Source of the DNA: Lyngbya sp. PCC 8106
Lineage (GTDB): Bacteria > Cyanobacteriota > Cyanobacteriia > Cyanobacteriales > Microcoleaceae
Length of the DNA stretch: 64,000 bases
Reading direction: 5' to 3'
Assembly (NCBI RefSeq): GCF_000169095.1
Contig: NZ_AAVU01000024.1
Location: 33,264 to 97,263, forward strand
Shown in pieces: positions 17,246-27,400 of this stretch (position 1 is the first letter of the stretch; each line of letters starts with the position of its first letter). A program made the position numbers and the translations under genes. Under the pieces are notes generated by a model. That model saw nothing but the letters and a program-made list of their open reading frames with translations. It was not told the DNA's origin and did not search any database.

Positions 17246-18217
17246 ACGTGCATATCCAGATAACGTTGTTGTATTAAATACCCGTTCAAACCGAGTAAAA
17301 CAAGCTTGGGCTAATGAAGAAGGTAACACCGCCATTGCTGTAATTTTGAGTAGCACTTTGTAGAAAGTTCGAGTTTTGATCAGAGATGAATCATAACCAA
17401 CTGTTTTCCAAAATAGAGATGCAGCTTTAAAAGCACGAAGCCGTTCGGGTTTTGCTTCTAACGCCATTGTTGTTAAACCTTTATAACGATTTCCTAAACA
17501 AATCGATTTCAGAGATTGAATTGATTCTGGTGCCTCAGCAAATGCTTGTTCTAAAATTTGTAAACTGGCTGCTTCCATTCCCCAAACATTATAAGACATA
17601 GAATAGGCATATTTTCGATAAAAAACCTGAACAAATGGCACAACGATAAACGAATAACGCGCCGCTAAACGTAACCACATTTCCCAATCTTCTACATAAC
17701 GAAGGGATTTATTAAATGTTCCCACTTCAGAAAATACCTGAGTCCGAATCATCGGATTAGAACCACTTCCAATAAAATCTGCTAATAATAATTTTTTATA
17801 AACATTACCGCTAAAATCACAATGAGGGCCACGACGGAGAAATTGACCCGTTTCATCAATATAATCTGTCCAACTATAAGCAACAGCCGCTTCTATATTC
17901 GCTTCTAAAGCCTGATATTGAGCTTCAAGTTTACCGGGCTTCCATAAATCATCTGCATCAATAAAAGCAATATATTTACCCGATGCGCGATCAATTCCCC
18001 GATTTCGACTGGTAGATAATCCAGCATTCGGAAAAGAAAATATTTTGATCCGAGAGTCGGAAATATTTTCTAAAATTTCAGGGGTTTTATCTGTTGAACC
18101 GTCATTAATAATAATCAATTCAAAATCAGTAAAACTCTGATCTAAAACTGATTTAATCGTTTCTTGAATTGTCTTTTCACCGTTGTATACTGGAATAATA
18201 ACAGAAACTTGTGGCAT
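17231..18217 (-). CDS. GT2 family glycosyltransferase (paralogue A3)
   Basis: GT-A glycosyltransferase of 328 aa from the ATG at 18217, chosen because the paralogues also begin MPQ-[VI]-S followed by IIPVYNG. The frame is open to 18280, but that would place the start inside the divergent sulfotransferase gene. Landmarks are INDGSTDKTPEIL, FIDADDLWKPGKLEAQ and RYVEDWEMWLRLAARYSF. The 46 bases between this start and the sulfotransferase start at 18264 must hold the promoters for both directions. Confidence 0.88.
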   Translation of the reverse strand: MPQVSVIIPVYNGEKTIQETIKSVLDQSFTDFELIIINDGSTDKTPEILENISDSRIKIFSFPNAGLSTSRNRGIDRASGKYIAFIDADDLWKPGKLEAQYQALEANIEAAVAYSWTDYIDETGQFLRRGPHCDFSGNVYKKLLLADFIGSGSNPMIRTQVFSEVGTFNKSLRYVEDWEMWLRLAARYSFIVVPFVQVFYRKYAYSMSYNVWGMEAASLQILEQAFAEAPESIQSLKSICLGNRYKGLTTMALEAKPERLRAFKAASLFWKTVGYDSSLIKTRTFYKVLLKITAMAVLPSSLAQACFTRFERVFNTTTLSGYARLDDR

Positions 18218-18263
18218 CTCCAATTGGCTCCGGGTTTCAATAACGTTTAGCTTGGCGCTAGAA

Positions 18264-19109
18264 ATGAGAGTACAGTCCAAAACTCCTGTTTTTTTGGTTG
18301 GATGTCCCCGCTCCGGTACAACACTACTTCAAAGCTTACTCGCGGCTCATCCTGATATTATATCTTTTCCTGAGTCGAAGTTTTTTCAATATTTTACCCC
18401 AGAATACGAACGACGCCGAAAAAGACTCGGATTCATCTCTCAACGATTAAAGCCCTGGCTCAAGCATTATTTTACAGATGAACTGGGTCGCTCTGATTTA
18501 CTGACTTATTTTCCGGTTATTCCTTTACAATTTCTTTATGTCCGACAGTTTATTAAAGTTCTCAGTCTTTTAGCCGAAGAACAGGGGAAACCCCTTTTTC
18601 TGGAAAAAACTCCCCAGCATATTTTTTATATCCATACCATTGAAAAGTATATCCCCAATGCTAAAATCATTCATCTTTTACGCAGTGGAACTGATGTGGT
18701 TGCGTCTTTGTATGAGGTAACACACCGTTATCCGCAAGGTTGGGATGGAAAATGGGAAATTGATCGATGTGTTGACCATTGGAAACAAGCCGTTAAACTG
18801 AGTTTAAACACTAAAAATAAACTCAATCATCATTTAGTCAGTTATGAACAGTTAACCGAAACGCCTGAAATAGTGTTGAAAAAAATCTGTCATTTTTTGA
18901 GCATTGCTGATGACCAAAATCTGATCAAAAATTATAGCAAAGCCGCCTCACCTCTGTTGCAACCGAATCATGGTCGCACGGTTGATACTCAAAAAATAAA
19001 CCCTTCTCAGTCTGAGAAATTTAATCGGATCTTTGATGGGTCGCAAAGACAATATATCTTCGATCAGGTTGCTGAAGTGAATCAACAAATTCAAGACCTG
19101 GATCATTGA
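18264..19109 (+). CDS. Sulfotransferase family protein
   Basis: PAPS-dependent sulfotransferase, expected to add sulfate to a carbohydrate or other acceptor in the cytoplasm. The 5'-phosphosulfate loop is FLVGCPRSGTTLLQSLL at the very N terminus (residues 10-26 from this ATG), and the 3'-phosphate region is IIHLLRSGTDVVASLYE near residue 135. The ATG at 18264 puts the P-loop at the normal distance; upstream in-frame codons run into the divergent glycosyltransferase. It is 281 aa long. With five glycosyltransferases upstream and two other sulfotransferase genes nearby, a sulfated polysaccharide is the likely product. Confidence 0.85.
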   Translation: MRVQSKTPVFLVGCPRSGTTLLQSLLAAHPDIISFPESKFFQYFTPEYERRRKRLGFISQRLKPWLKHYFTDELGRSDLLTYFPVIPLQFLYVRQFIKVLSLLAEEQGKPLFLEKTPQHIFYIHTIEKYIPNAKIIHLLRSGTDVVASLYEVTHRYPQGWDGKWEIDRCVDHWKQAVKLSLNTKNKLNHHLVSYEQLTETPEIVLKKICHFLSIADDQNLIKNYSKAASPLLQPNHGRTVDTQKINPSQSEKFNRIFDGSQRQYIFDQVAEVNQQIQDLDH

Positions 19110-19189
19110 CAACTTAAATCTTGATTGACTAAAATCTTAGAAAGAAAATACTTGAATAACGTTCTCAAAAATCCTACCCTTAAAAGTTT

Positions 19190-19951
19190 ATGAACTTGAT
19201 TCAAAAAAACAAGCAAACCCTCAAATAATTCTGGGCTTATGGACAGTATTGGATCAATCGCCAAACTTTACCTGAAAAACGATTTGTTCTCTTTGGTCGA
19301 GGTCGTTCAGGAAGTACACTCCTGGTAAGTTTACTAGATTCTCATCAACAAATTCGCTGCGATGGCGAGATTTTACATCACCCCGTTTCTTGGCCTCAAT
19401 TGTATATTGATGTTTGTTCATCACGCGGTCAACTTCCTGTCTATGGCTTTAAATTACTCAGCTATCAACTGAGAGATGTTCAGCCCATTATTAATGCCAA
19501 AAAGTTTTTATCAGACCTCTATTTAAAAGGATACAAAATTATCTATCTGACTCGGACGAATCTATTTTATCATGCCATTTCTAATCTTAACGCTAGACAG
19601 AATAAATTTCATCATCAAGCCAACGAAAAGAAACCCAAATTTCAACCGATTTATCTTGACCTAGAAGACCTGATTCATTGGATTGAACATAGTCAATCTT
19701 TAGCAGAATATGAAAAGAAAATCTTGAAAGATTTACCCTATCTAAGCTTAACCTACGAAGAACATCTTCAGGATGCAAGCTGTCATCAAAAAACAGCCAA
19801 TCTCATTTTTGATTATTTAGAAATTCCAGCCACCTCAATTCAAACCAACTTGGTGAAAATCGTTCCGAGAAACTTACAAGACTTGGTGTTAAACTACGAA
19901 AGCCTCACTCAACAGCTAAAATCTACAAAATATAGCCACTATTTGGATTAA
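19190..19951 (+). pseudogene. Sulfotransferase gene with an in-frame TAA at codon 13
   Basis: From the ATG at 19190 the frame reads 12 codons, meets TAA at 19226-19228, then stays open in the same frame for 240 codons to the stop ending at 19951. The part after the stop begins FWAYGQYWINRQTLPEKR and holds the sulfate-donor loop FVLFGRGRSGSTLLVSLLDS, then IIYLTRTNLFYHAIS as the 3'-phosphate motif. There is no ATG, GTG or TTG between the stop and the end of the P-loop. The first available start, a TTG at 19400, lies after the loop and would give a dead enzyme. The simplest reading is a recent nonsense mutation or a base-call error. Confidence 0.7.
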
Positions 19952-20083
19952 TATTCAAGCCAAAGCTGATCAATACGGAAATCCGAATCCCTACTTGGGG
20001 GTGATCCCATTCACCAAAAAGGATCGCGATCGCAGACAATGGTTCCTGGATACCATATTTATAGAGCATTAGCAGTATAACCT

Positions 20084-22042
20084 ATGACCGTACTTGAACA
20101 GGGAACGATTACTATTCACACCGAGAATATCTTCCCGATTATCAAAAAATCCCTTTACACCGATCACGAAGTCTTCTTTCGGGAACTTGTCTCTAACGGC
20201 GTTGATGCCATCTCCAAACTCAAAACCATCGCCCGCACTGGGGAATATTCCGGGGAAACAGGCGAACCTGAAATTATCGTCGAAGTCAACAAAGACAACA
20301 AAACCCTTTCCATCACCGATAATGGAATTGGCTTAACGGCTGATGAAATCAAAAAATACATCAACCAAGTCGCCTTTTCCAGCGCCGAAGAATTCATCGA
20401 GAAATATCAATCCAACGCAGATAACGCCATTATCGGACATTTCGGGTTAGGCTTTTATTCGTCCTTCATGGTCGCTCGACAAGTCGAAATCGATACCCTA
20501 TCTTACCAAGAGGGAGCGCAAGCGGTTCACTGGACTTGTGATGGTTCCCCCGAATTTAAACTCGAAGACTCCAACCGCACTCAACGCGGCACCACCATCA
20601 CCCTCACCTTGATGGATGATGAACTCGAATACTCCGAAGCAAGTCGCATTCGTCAACTGGTGAAAACCTATTGCGACTTTATGCCCGTCTCTATCAAGAT
20701 GGACGGTGAAACCCTCAACCGTCAGAAAGCACCCTGGAGAGAGTCACCGAGTAACCTCACAGACGATGATTATCTCGATCTGTACCGTTATCTCTATCCC
20801 TTCCAAGAAGATCCCCTATTATGGGTTCATTTGAATACTGATTATCCCTTCATTGTCAACGGTATTCTCTACTTCCCCAAACTCAAGCCTGATGTTGATG
20901 TTAGTCAAGGCAATATTAAACTCTTTTGTAACCAAGTTTTTGTCAGCGAACACTGCGAAGAAATCATTCCTAAATTCCTGCTACCGTTGCGGGGTGTAAT
21001 TGACAGCACCGACATTCCCCTAAATATTTCTCGGAGTGCTTTACAAAGCAACCGTACTGTTCGGAAAATTGCCGATTATGTAGCTAAAAAAGTCGGCGAT
21101 CGCTTAAAAGAAGTGTATCGAGATGATCGCAAAGAATATATTCGCTGTTGGCAAGATATCGGAACTTTTGTCAAGTTTGGTTCTCTCAACGACGAGAAGT
21201 TTAAAAAGCAAGTCGAAGATGTTCTCGTCTTCCGAACAACTTATAAACCCGAACCTACTGACAGCCAAAAACCCGAAGCAACAGATGATGCTTGGCAGTC
21301 TTCAGAAGATGCTGCTGGTAGTTTTGATGAACAAGGAAACTATTACACCACTTTAAACGAATATTTGGAACGCAACAAAGAACGCCATGAAAATAGTGTT
21401 TTTTACTGCACCGAAGAAGCCGCCCAAGCTACATACATCGAACTGCACAAGAGTCAAGGGTTGGAAGTGTTGTTCCTTGATTCTTTCATCGATACTCACT
21501 TTATTAGCTTCCTCGAACGGGAACACAGCGATGTGAAATTCCAGCGAGTTGACTCAGAAATTAACGAAGATTTGATTGACAAAGAAAGTAGTAAAACAGA
21601 AATTGTCGATCCCAAAACCAATAAAACTCGTAGCGAACAAATCAAAGAATTGTTTGAGAAATCTCTCAATAAACCGAGTGTGAATATTCGCACCGAAGCG
21701 CTGAAATCGGAAGACACCCCTCCAGCGATGGTTTTACTTCCAGAAGCGATGCGACGGTTACAGGATATGACCGCATTAATGCAGCAACAAAAAGCCGAAT
21801 TTCCTGACAATCATGTTCTGTTGGTTAATACTTCTCATCCCTTAATTCAAAATCTTGCCAACTTAAGTCAAGGAAGTATAGAAGGGGCTGAATCTCCTTC
21901 CGCAGAACTAGCAAATATGATTTGTCACCATGTTTATGACTTGGCATTAATGGCACAAAAAGGCTTTGATGCAAATGGGATGAAATCTTTTGTAGAACGG
22001 TCAAATCATGTGTTAACTCAGTTAACTCAACGGGCGGTTTAA
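20084..22042 (+). CDS. htpG: Chaperone protein HtpG (bacterial Hsp90)
   Basis: Dimeric cytoplasmic ATP-driven chaperone. The N-terminal GHKL ATPase shows the catalytic Glu and Mg-binding Asn in FRELVSNGVDA (E34, N38), DNGIGL (79-84) and the lid motif GHFGLGFYS (118-126). The middle domain (about 225-500) includes LFCNQVFVSEHCEEIIPKFL and the catalytic-loop Arg in NISRSALQSNRTVRKI. A C-terminal dimerisation domain follows and there is no MEEVD tail. An acidic insert (residues about 385-425) is longer than in E. coli HtpG. At 652 aa it is near the usual cyanobacterial size. It is transcribed alone, 130 bases after the broken sulfotransferase. Confidence 0.97.
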   Translation: MTVLEQGTITIHTENIFPIIKKSLYTDHEVFFRELVSNGVDAISKLKTIARTGEYSGETGEPEIIVEVNKDNKTLSITDNGIGLTADEIKKYINQVAFSSAEEFIEKYQSNADNAIIGHFGLGFYSSFMVARQVEIDTLSYQEGAQAVHWTCDGSPEFKLEDSNRTQRGTTITLTLMDDELEYSEASRIRQLVKTYCDFMPVSIKMDGETLNRQKAPWRESPSNLTDDDYLDLYRYLYPFQEDPLLWVHLNTDYPFIVNGILYFPKLKPDVDVSQGNIKLFCNQVFVSEHCEEIIPKFLLPLRGVIDSTDIPLNISRSALQSNRTVRKIADYVAKKVGDRLKEVYRDDRKEYIRCWQDIGTFVKFGSLNDEKFKKQVEDVLVFRTTYKPEPTDSQKPEATDDAWQSSEDAAGSFDEQGNYYTTLNEYLERNKERHENSVFYCTEEAAQATYIELHKSQGLEVLFLDSFIDTHFISFLEREHSDVKFQRVDSEINEDLIDKESSKTEIVDPKTNKTRSEQIKELFEKSLNKPSVNIRTEALKSEDTPPAMVLLPEAMRRLQDMTALMQQQKAEFPDNHVLLVNTSHPLIQNLANLSQGSIEGAESPSAELANMICHHVYDLALMAQKGFDANGMKSFVERSNHVLTQLTQRAV

Positions 22043-22133
22043 TTCACCTCTCCTCCAACCCCTCTTTCTTCCTCCCTGTCCCCTGCCCCCTAAATCCCCC
22101 AATCCTGGGGGACTTGGAAAAGATTGATTCCCC

Positions 22134-22400
22134 CCAAACTTGGGCAGGGCCGTTTCGTTGCCCGAAAACTTGATTTGTGGGGAGGTGGGGAGGTAGTGAG
22201 TCCACCCCCGTGCGCGGGTTCCCCGCGTTGAGGGGAGTGGCGAACCCGTGCGCGGGAGGTAGGGAGGTTGGGAGGATTTTTATTAATAAAAAGCTATTTT
22301 TCCTCGGAAAAAACTCCTCTCCCCATCACCCCATCACCCTTTCACCCCATCAACCCCGGCAATTTTTAACTTAGAATGAAACAGCCCTGCCAAACTTGGG
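22134..22400. mobile_element. MITE family 1, copy A (245 bp) with 11-bp target duplication
   Basis: The element runs from CAGGGCCGTTTCGTT (22145) to AATGAAACAGCCCTG (ending 22389). The ends are imperfect inverted repeats of about 15 bases. It is flanked by direct copies of CCAAACTTGGG at 22134-22144 and 22390-22400, the target duplication. It carries no gene. The inside has G-rich GGGGAGGT repeats, a 50-base segment with two CCCGTGCGCGGG units, and a stretch that matches the reverse complement of the copy at 37193. Copy A lies in a gene-free stretch (22043-22695) after htpG that also holds other C/G-run repeats. Confidence 0.75.
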
Positions 22401-22695
22401 GGGACAAAGGGGGGCTTCCTAAAGTTAGAGGCGGAGGGAGGGGGGCAAAATGTAGAATGCTTAAGGTAGAACTTGAGATGGGTATAAATGGTAGCTTGTT
22501 AAGGGAGATGCCGCAGGCGGAGAGATCGGGGAGATAATAGAGAAGTTGACAAAAATCGCGATCGCACAATTGCAGATTTGGCTTGAGTTTAACAAAATTT
22601 TAGTTTTCAGTGACATCACAGATTTTTTGGTTCTACAGATGAGGCAATATAATAAAGGTTTGGACTGTAAGTAAAATGTTAATTTAGGAGGTTTT

Positions 22696-22932
22696 ATGTC
22701 TCGTAGATGCCAGCTAACCGGGAAAAAAGCAAATAACGCGATGGCTGTGTCTCACTCCCACCGTCGTACCCACAAGTTACAACAACCGAACTTGCAATGG
22801 AAACGGATTTGGTGGCCTCAAGGAAAGCGTTGGGTGAGACTGAAAATTTCGACGAAGGCGATTAAAACCCTAGAAACGAAAGGAATTCACGCAATGGCGA
22901 AAGAAGCTGGGCTGAATCTTAATAAGTTTTAA
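22696..22932 (+). CDS. rpmB: 50S ribosomal protein L28
   Basis: A 78-aa basic ribosomal protein of the large subunit. It begins MSRRCQLTGKKANNAMAVSH, with the RTHKLQQPNLQWKRIWWP core and a Lys-rich tail, all typical of bacterial and plastid L28. A strong Shine-Dalgarno (AGGAGG) sits 6 bases before the ATG. The gene is monocistronic here. The 200 bases before it are AT-rich, in contrast to the G/C-run repeats further upstream. Confidence 0.96.
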   Translation: MSRRCQLTGKKANNAMAVSHSHRRTHKLQQPNLQWKRIWWPQGKRWVRLKISTKAIKTLETKGIHAMAKEAGLNLNKF

Positions 22933-23082
22933 CCCATCCTTTGGGTGTCCCCCTACACCCAGGGAAAACCGTTTCATTACGGGGACGCAGGGGGTCGCGG
23001 CTTTTGTCCCCAACCCCTTTTCTTTGCAGGAGAGGGGCGTATTTTTGGAAATTATATGATTTGAAATTATGTTGAAATTCTA

Positions 23083-23949
23083 TTATTGCTCCCAGTCATA
23101 GCGAACCCCCAAATATTCATAAAGCCGTTGATTGTGGGGTCTGAAATAATCAACCAATTTTTGCCGAGTTTCTGGATTGAGAGAAGAATATTGATTGCGA
23201 TTATATTTTTTAAACTTTTGGGGAAACCATTCGGGCAATTCTAAAAAGTCCAGCGTTTTTTTGTAGAGAATCTTGGGATATGTCAATAAATCATCCATGG
23301 CAAGAATCAAAATTTGTTCAGGCTTAAAAAACTGTTGCCATTTTTCAATCTGGGGAAGATATATCCCCCGAGAAAGGTAAGAGTAATGCTGATAGTTAAA
23401 GCTGTTATAAGATGGATTTTCTCCGATTTTATCTGCTTCTTCGGCTAGTCTTTCTTCTTCCTTGGCGATCGCCTCCTCAAAAGACAAAATGGTTTCAAAT
23501 CCAAGCTTAAACTCGTGCTGATAATGAGAATAGGCTCGATCAACCGGATTTCTCAGCAGAACGATTAATTTAACATTCGGCACGATTTGGGCGACTCTTT
23601 CGGCAACTAGGGGATGAAAAATATAATAGGGACTTGCTTCTCCGGTCAAAAACTTTTGTTGTTTGAATAAAGTTTGATAATGGGCTTTCAATTGGAGGGG
23701 AAAATGGCTGCGATACCAGGTCAATCCCCGAGAAAAATTCAGGTCGAAATAGTGAACTTCTTTGGTACAAGCCGGATAAATGCAGGGGTGTTGACTTAAA
23801 TAGTTATAAAGGGAGCTTGTTCCCGCCTTCTGAACGCCAATAATAATAAAATGGGGTAACATTCTTAGGGGAGCGCTAAGAAATCGAGCAACCCCGATCT
23901 GAAGGCTATCAAATGGGGACGGAGGATTGGAAGCGGGGTGTTGATTCAT
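23083..23949 (-). CDS. Sulfotransferase domain protein (NDST-like)
   Basis: A 288-aa PAPS-dependent sulfotransferase of the heparan-sulfate-type family. The 5' loop is FIIIGVQKAGTSSLYNYLSQHP (residues about 34-55), the conserved KEVHYFDLNFSRGLTWYRSHFP follows, and the 3' region is KLIVLLRNPVDRAYSHYQHE (about 127-146). It belongs to a different subfamily from the genes at 18264 and 19190, so it probably has another acceptor. It is divergent from hpsA, 472 bases away, which supports a role in a sulfated hormogonium polysaccharide, though that is inference. Confidence 0.88.
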   Translation of the reverse strand: MNQHPASNPPSPFDSLQIGVARFLSAPLRMLPHFIIIGVQKAGTSSLYNYLSQHPCIYPACTKEVHYFDLNFSRGLTWYRSHFPLQLKAHYQTLFKQQKFLTGEASPYYIFHPLVAERVAQIVPNVKLIVLLRNPVDRAYSHYQHEFKLGFETILSFEEAIAKEEERLAEEADKIGENPSYNSFNYQHYSYLSRGIYLPQIEKWQQFFKPEQILILAMDDLLTYPKILYKKTLDFLELPEWFPQKFKKYNRNQYSSLNPETRQKLVDYFRPHNQRLYEYLGVRYDWEQ

Positions 23950-24421
23950 GTTTCAAGAGTTGCAGGGAAGGATTGATCGTCGCGAGATAGCTGCATTTTA
24001 GCGTGACTTGCACTTCAGGAGCCTATGTGCGTTGAGGGGGTACGGTGGTTAACCGCTTTGAATTTCCGTATCAATTGCTTCGGAGGTGATCAATTTTTTC
24101 CCCAAATGGGGAATAGTAATGTCCAGAGTGAGAGAAATCACTCGCTCACTTAGGATTGTTGCTAGGATTTTAGTAGGGTCAGATACGGTTAACGCTTTTG
24201 GTGCTTTCGGGCTGACTCCAGGATGAGTAGGTTAGCATCCCCGCCTCCCCAAACCCTCGATGACTGCCAAATCAAAAAACAAATTTATCTCAATTTTATA
24301 AAATTGAAATTAATTACTGCCGGGGGATGCCAAAACGGATGATGTCAGGTGCTGGGGCAACACCGCCGCTTGATCGCTGTTTCTCGCAAACTCCTCTAGG
24401 ATAAAGGTCAGGACAGGGGCT
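23950..24421 (+). promoter_or_regulatory. Divergent intergenic region upstream of hpsA
   Basis: 472 bases with no supported gene. It must hold promoters for the sulfotransferase (leftward) and hpsA (rightward). Visible items are a hairpin TTCCCC-AAAT-GGGGAA around 24099-24112, immediately followed by TAGTAATG, and an isolated GGAGGTGATC at 24080-24089 with no matching start codon at normal distance. GGGGAATAGT resembles the GGGAATACT-like box that I recall being linked to SigJ-dependent hormogonium promoters; that memory is uncertain. No clear -10/-35 pair stands out. Confidence 0.3.
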
Positions 24422-27400
24422 ATGTCTAAACACAAAAAGTCAAATTTGTCAATACTATCTCAATTACAGAATGTGTATCGGCCTATAGAAAGAATCATTC
24501 AAAGGCTGATGCGATCGCTGTTGAGGACTTGGATGAGAGTAAACCGACGCGATCGCTATGGTCGGGCGGGGTTTGTCTTGCCAACAGTAACGATGGTGAT
24601 GTTGGTGGTGGTGTTGCTATCACTCGCGATTATGTTTCGGGCGTTTGATCGGGCGCAGGATGCTCAGTATACAAGAGTCAGTCAACAGACTCTAAATGCA
24701 GTTGCACCCGCAATTGACCGAGCCAAAGCAAAAGTTACTCAAGCTTTACAAGAAGTTACAGAGGTTTCTGATGAGGAAATCTACAAAATATTAACCACCA
24801 GTCGATTTGTATTTGGTGACGAAAAGGTTGTACAAGTTCGATATGATGTTGATGGTAAGGGTGGGATTAACCCCGCCGGAGCAACAGAGAAGATTAATGA
24901 TAACGAACAGGTAGAGACGGCATGGCGGTTCCCGTTTGATACAGATAATAACGGGAAATTTGATAGTTTCATCCTGTATGGAATTTTCTCTACAACTCCA
25001 CAACAGGGCAAACCTAGAAATCCACTCAATGCCAGAACTCAACCTCTCCCCTCTCTCGATGCACGCAAAGAATGTGCTTTTGTCAGTGGTGGGGTTGATG
25101 ACTTGGTGACAGAAGAAGGACTCACTCCAACCCGAGGAAAGTTTAAGAAAAGTATCTTTGCTTATGCGACCACTGTGCCAGTTACAGAGGAGATGATGCA
25201 GGCACAAAATTTACCTGACCGAGAATATGAAGCAAGCTTACAAGCAAACTCCCCTGCTGCCTCACCTGTGGAATATCAGCAAGACTGGCAGATTAAACCG
25301 CTTAACGGTGTTGTTTATCGAGATGACTTAAATATTAACCCTGGCCCTGCATTTAACTTTAATGGCAGTTTATTAACCCAAAGTAACTTAATTGTTTCAC
25401 CGTTTGGGAATAACATCACGATCTATCAAGCGAGTGCCAAAAAATCTTGTTTCTACGATCCCGAACTCAGCAAGATAACGGTTGGGGGTAACGTGATCAA
25501 CGGTATGGTGGATACTGATGAACAAAAGCCTGTTCAAGTTCACCTCTACCAAGGTGAAGATGATCCGAAAGTCGCTGAGATATCGGAGAACAATCAGTCA
25601 GTTGCGGGAAATGCGGCGAAGGTGGCAATGTACAACGATGAGCCATATCGAGAATTGATAGAAGAGAAGGTTAAAGCTCAACTCGCCCAAGATCTGAGTA
25701 CAGATCCAGTAAAAGTCAAAGCAATTGTAGATCGGGTTAGTAATGAAGAAGGAGATGCCGCAGTAGAAAAGACTCGAAGAGATCAGTTAGAAAGGCACTA
25801 CCAAGCACTAGAGCCAAAAATTCCATATGGGGAAGTGAGTGTTAAACCCGATCAGCTACAAGCAACTGAACCGACTGACGAGACTCGGAAGACAGGTGAA
25901 GAAAACGAACTCGGCGATCGCGTTTTAGTCGGGAACAACCAACCAGCTTTGAAAGAAGAAGAAAATGGTCAACTCGTGGTAGCCGAACAAGTCTTAGGAA
26001 CATGGACAGACACAGAAACTGATCGCACTCGTCCAACTCAAGCAGAACCCTTGCCGGAGGCTGGAGATTTGAGTCGGAACGGTTTTTGGGAAAAAGCAGC
26101 CGCTCGTCTACCAAAAAGCTTTATTGAAGGTGTGGGAGGATTGCGAGTCGTCACAGGAGGCGGAGTCTATGAGCGAGAAAGTTCTTTCTTACCTCTTCCT
26201 CAAGTCAAGGGTAGCATTCCTGATCCCGCCGGGAATCCCTATTATCTATATAACGATCCAGCAACCGCAGCAACTGATGAAGAATTTCCAATTGTCTGGC
26301 CGGATACGATGCCAATGTCACCTCCAGGGCAAAATTCTGAGGTATTTGACAATGACCCCGGCACTCTTGCATGGGATAGTACAATTCTTGCTTCTAACTG
26401 GCCACTAACAACAACGAATTCACCTCCACCTGCTAACTCGATAGACCCCAACACGCCCAAGTATGCTAAGGGCGACCTGAAGATGCGAGCAACTGCTGTT
26501 TATCACTACGCTCAGGACGCCTTTGATCCATCAAATGATCCACCAGACTTAGATCAAAGACCGATTGCTTGTGTCAGTAGCTACTATGATCCTTCTACAT
26601 TGATTACAGCTTTTAATGAAACGGGTTTAGGGTGGAATGAAGATCCAGATACAACCAGACAAGGCGGCCGCTCAAACAATGGTATTGTTTACGGGCCACC
26701 CGCAACGGCTAGACCCGAAAATGCTTCAACTGTAGCAGGTGGTTTACTGGGAGGTACGACTCCTTCTGACCTTGAAAAACAAGCAAATTATGTATTTCCT
26801 AATGGACGTTTTGCCAATAAACCCTTGAGAGATGCTTTACTGAGAGATGAGGATAATCGCAGTTTAGCTGATAAAGCTGCTATTGATGCCACTCTCTGTT
26901 CACTGGGGATTTTAGGAATAGGAACAGAAACAAATGGTTTTACGCTTGGTGGTGTTCCTGCCTATCTGAGTGCTTTTGACGGAGCCATTAAAGAAGTTAC
27001 GCTACTCAACGCCCGAGAAGTGAAGGCAATTCACAAAGATAATGATACAACAGAGGTTGATGAAACCTTTACTTTAAGCAGTCCTTTGACGGGGACAGAA
27101 AAGGCGAGTGTAATTAACACGCAATACGACTTACCTCTCGAAGATCGTTTGCCTATAGAAGTTCGGGTGACTCAAATCGATTTGGGTATTCTCCGAAACA
27201 CACCAATTGCAAATACAAATGCTGACGTGAAGGATGAATTAGATCCTGAGTATATGCTTCCCTACAGTGGTATTATCTACGCCACACGGGATGATGCCCT
27301 GCCAGATCGTAGTTTCCGAGAAGATGATGGTACTGGGATCATGGATGAGGATAAAAGTAAAGCCCTCAGTCCGGTAGACTTTGTACTCGATCCGACTCGT

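Noticed and set aside
22941..22962. GGGTGT-ACACCC hairpin after rpmB as a terminator
   Set aside because: There is no T run after the stem; evidence is too weak to list it as a terminator.
24119..24226. 35-codon ORF in front of hpsA (start MSRVREITRS)
   Set aside because: The GGAGGTGATC lies about 30 bases away, too far to serve it, and the peptide has no recognisable pattern.
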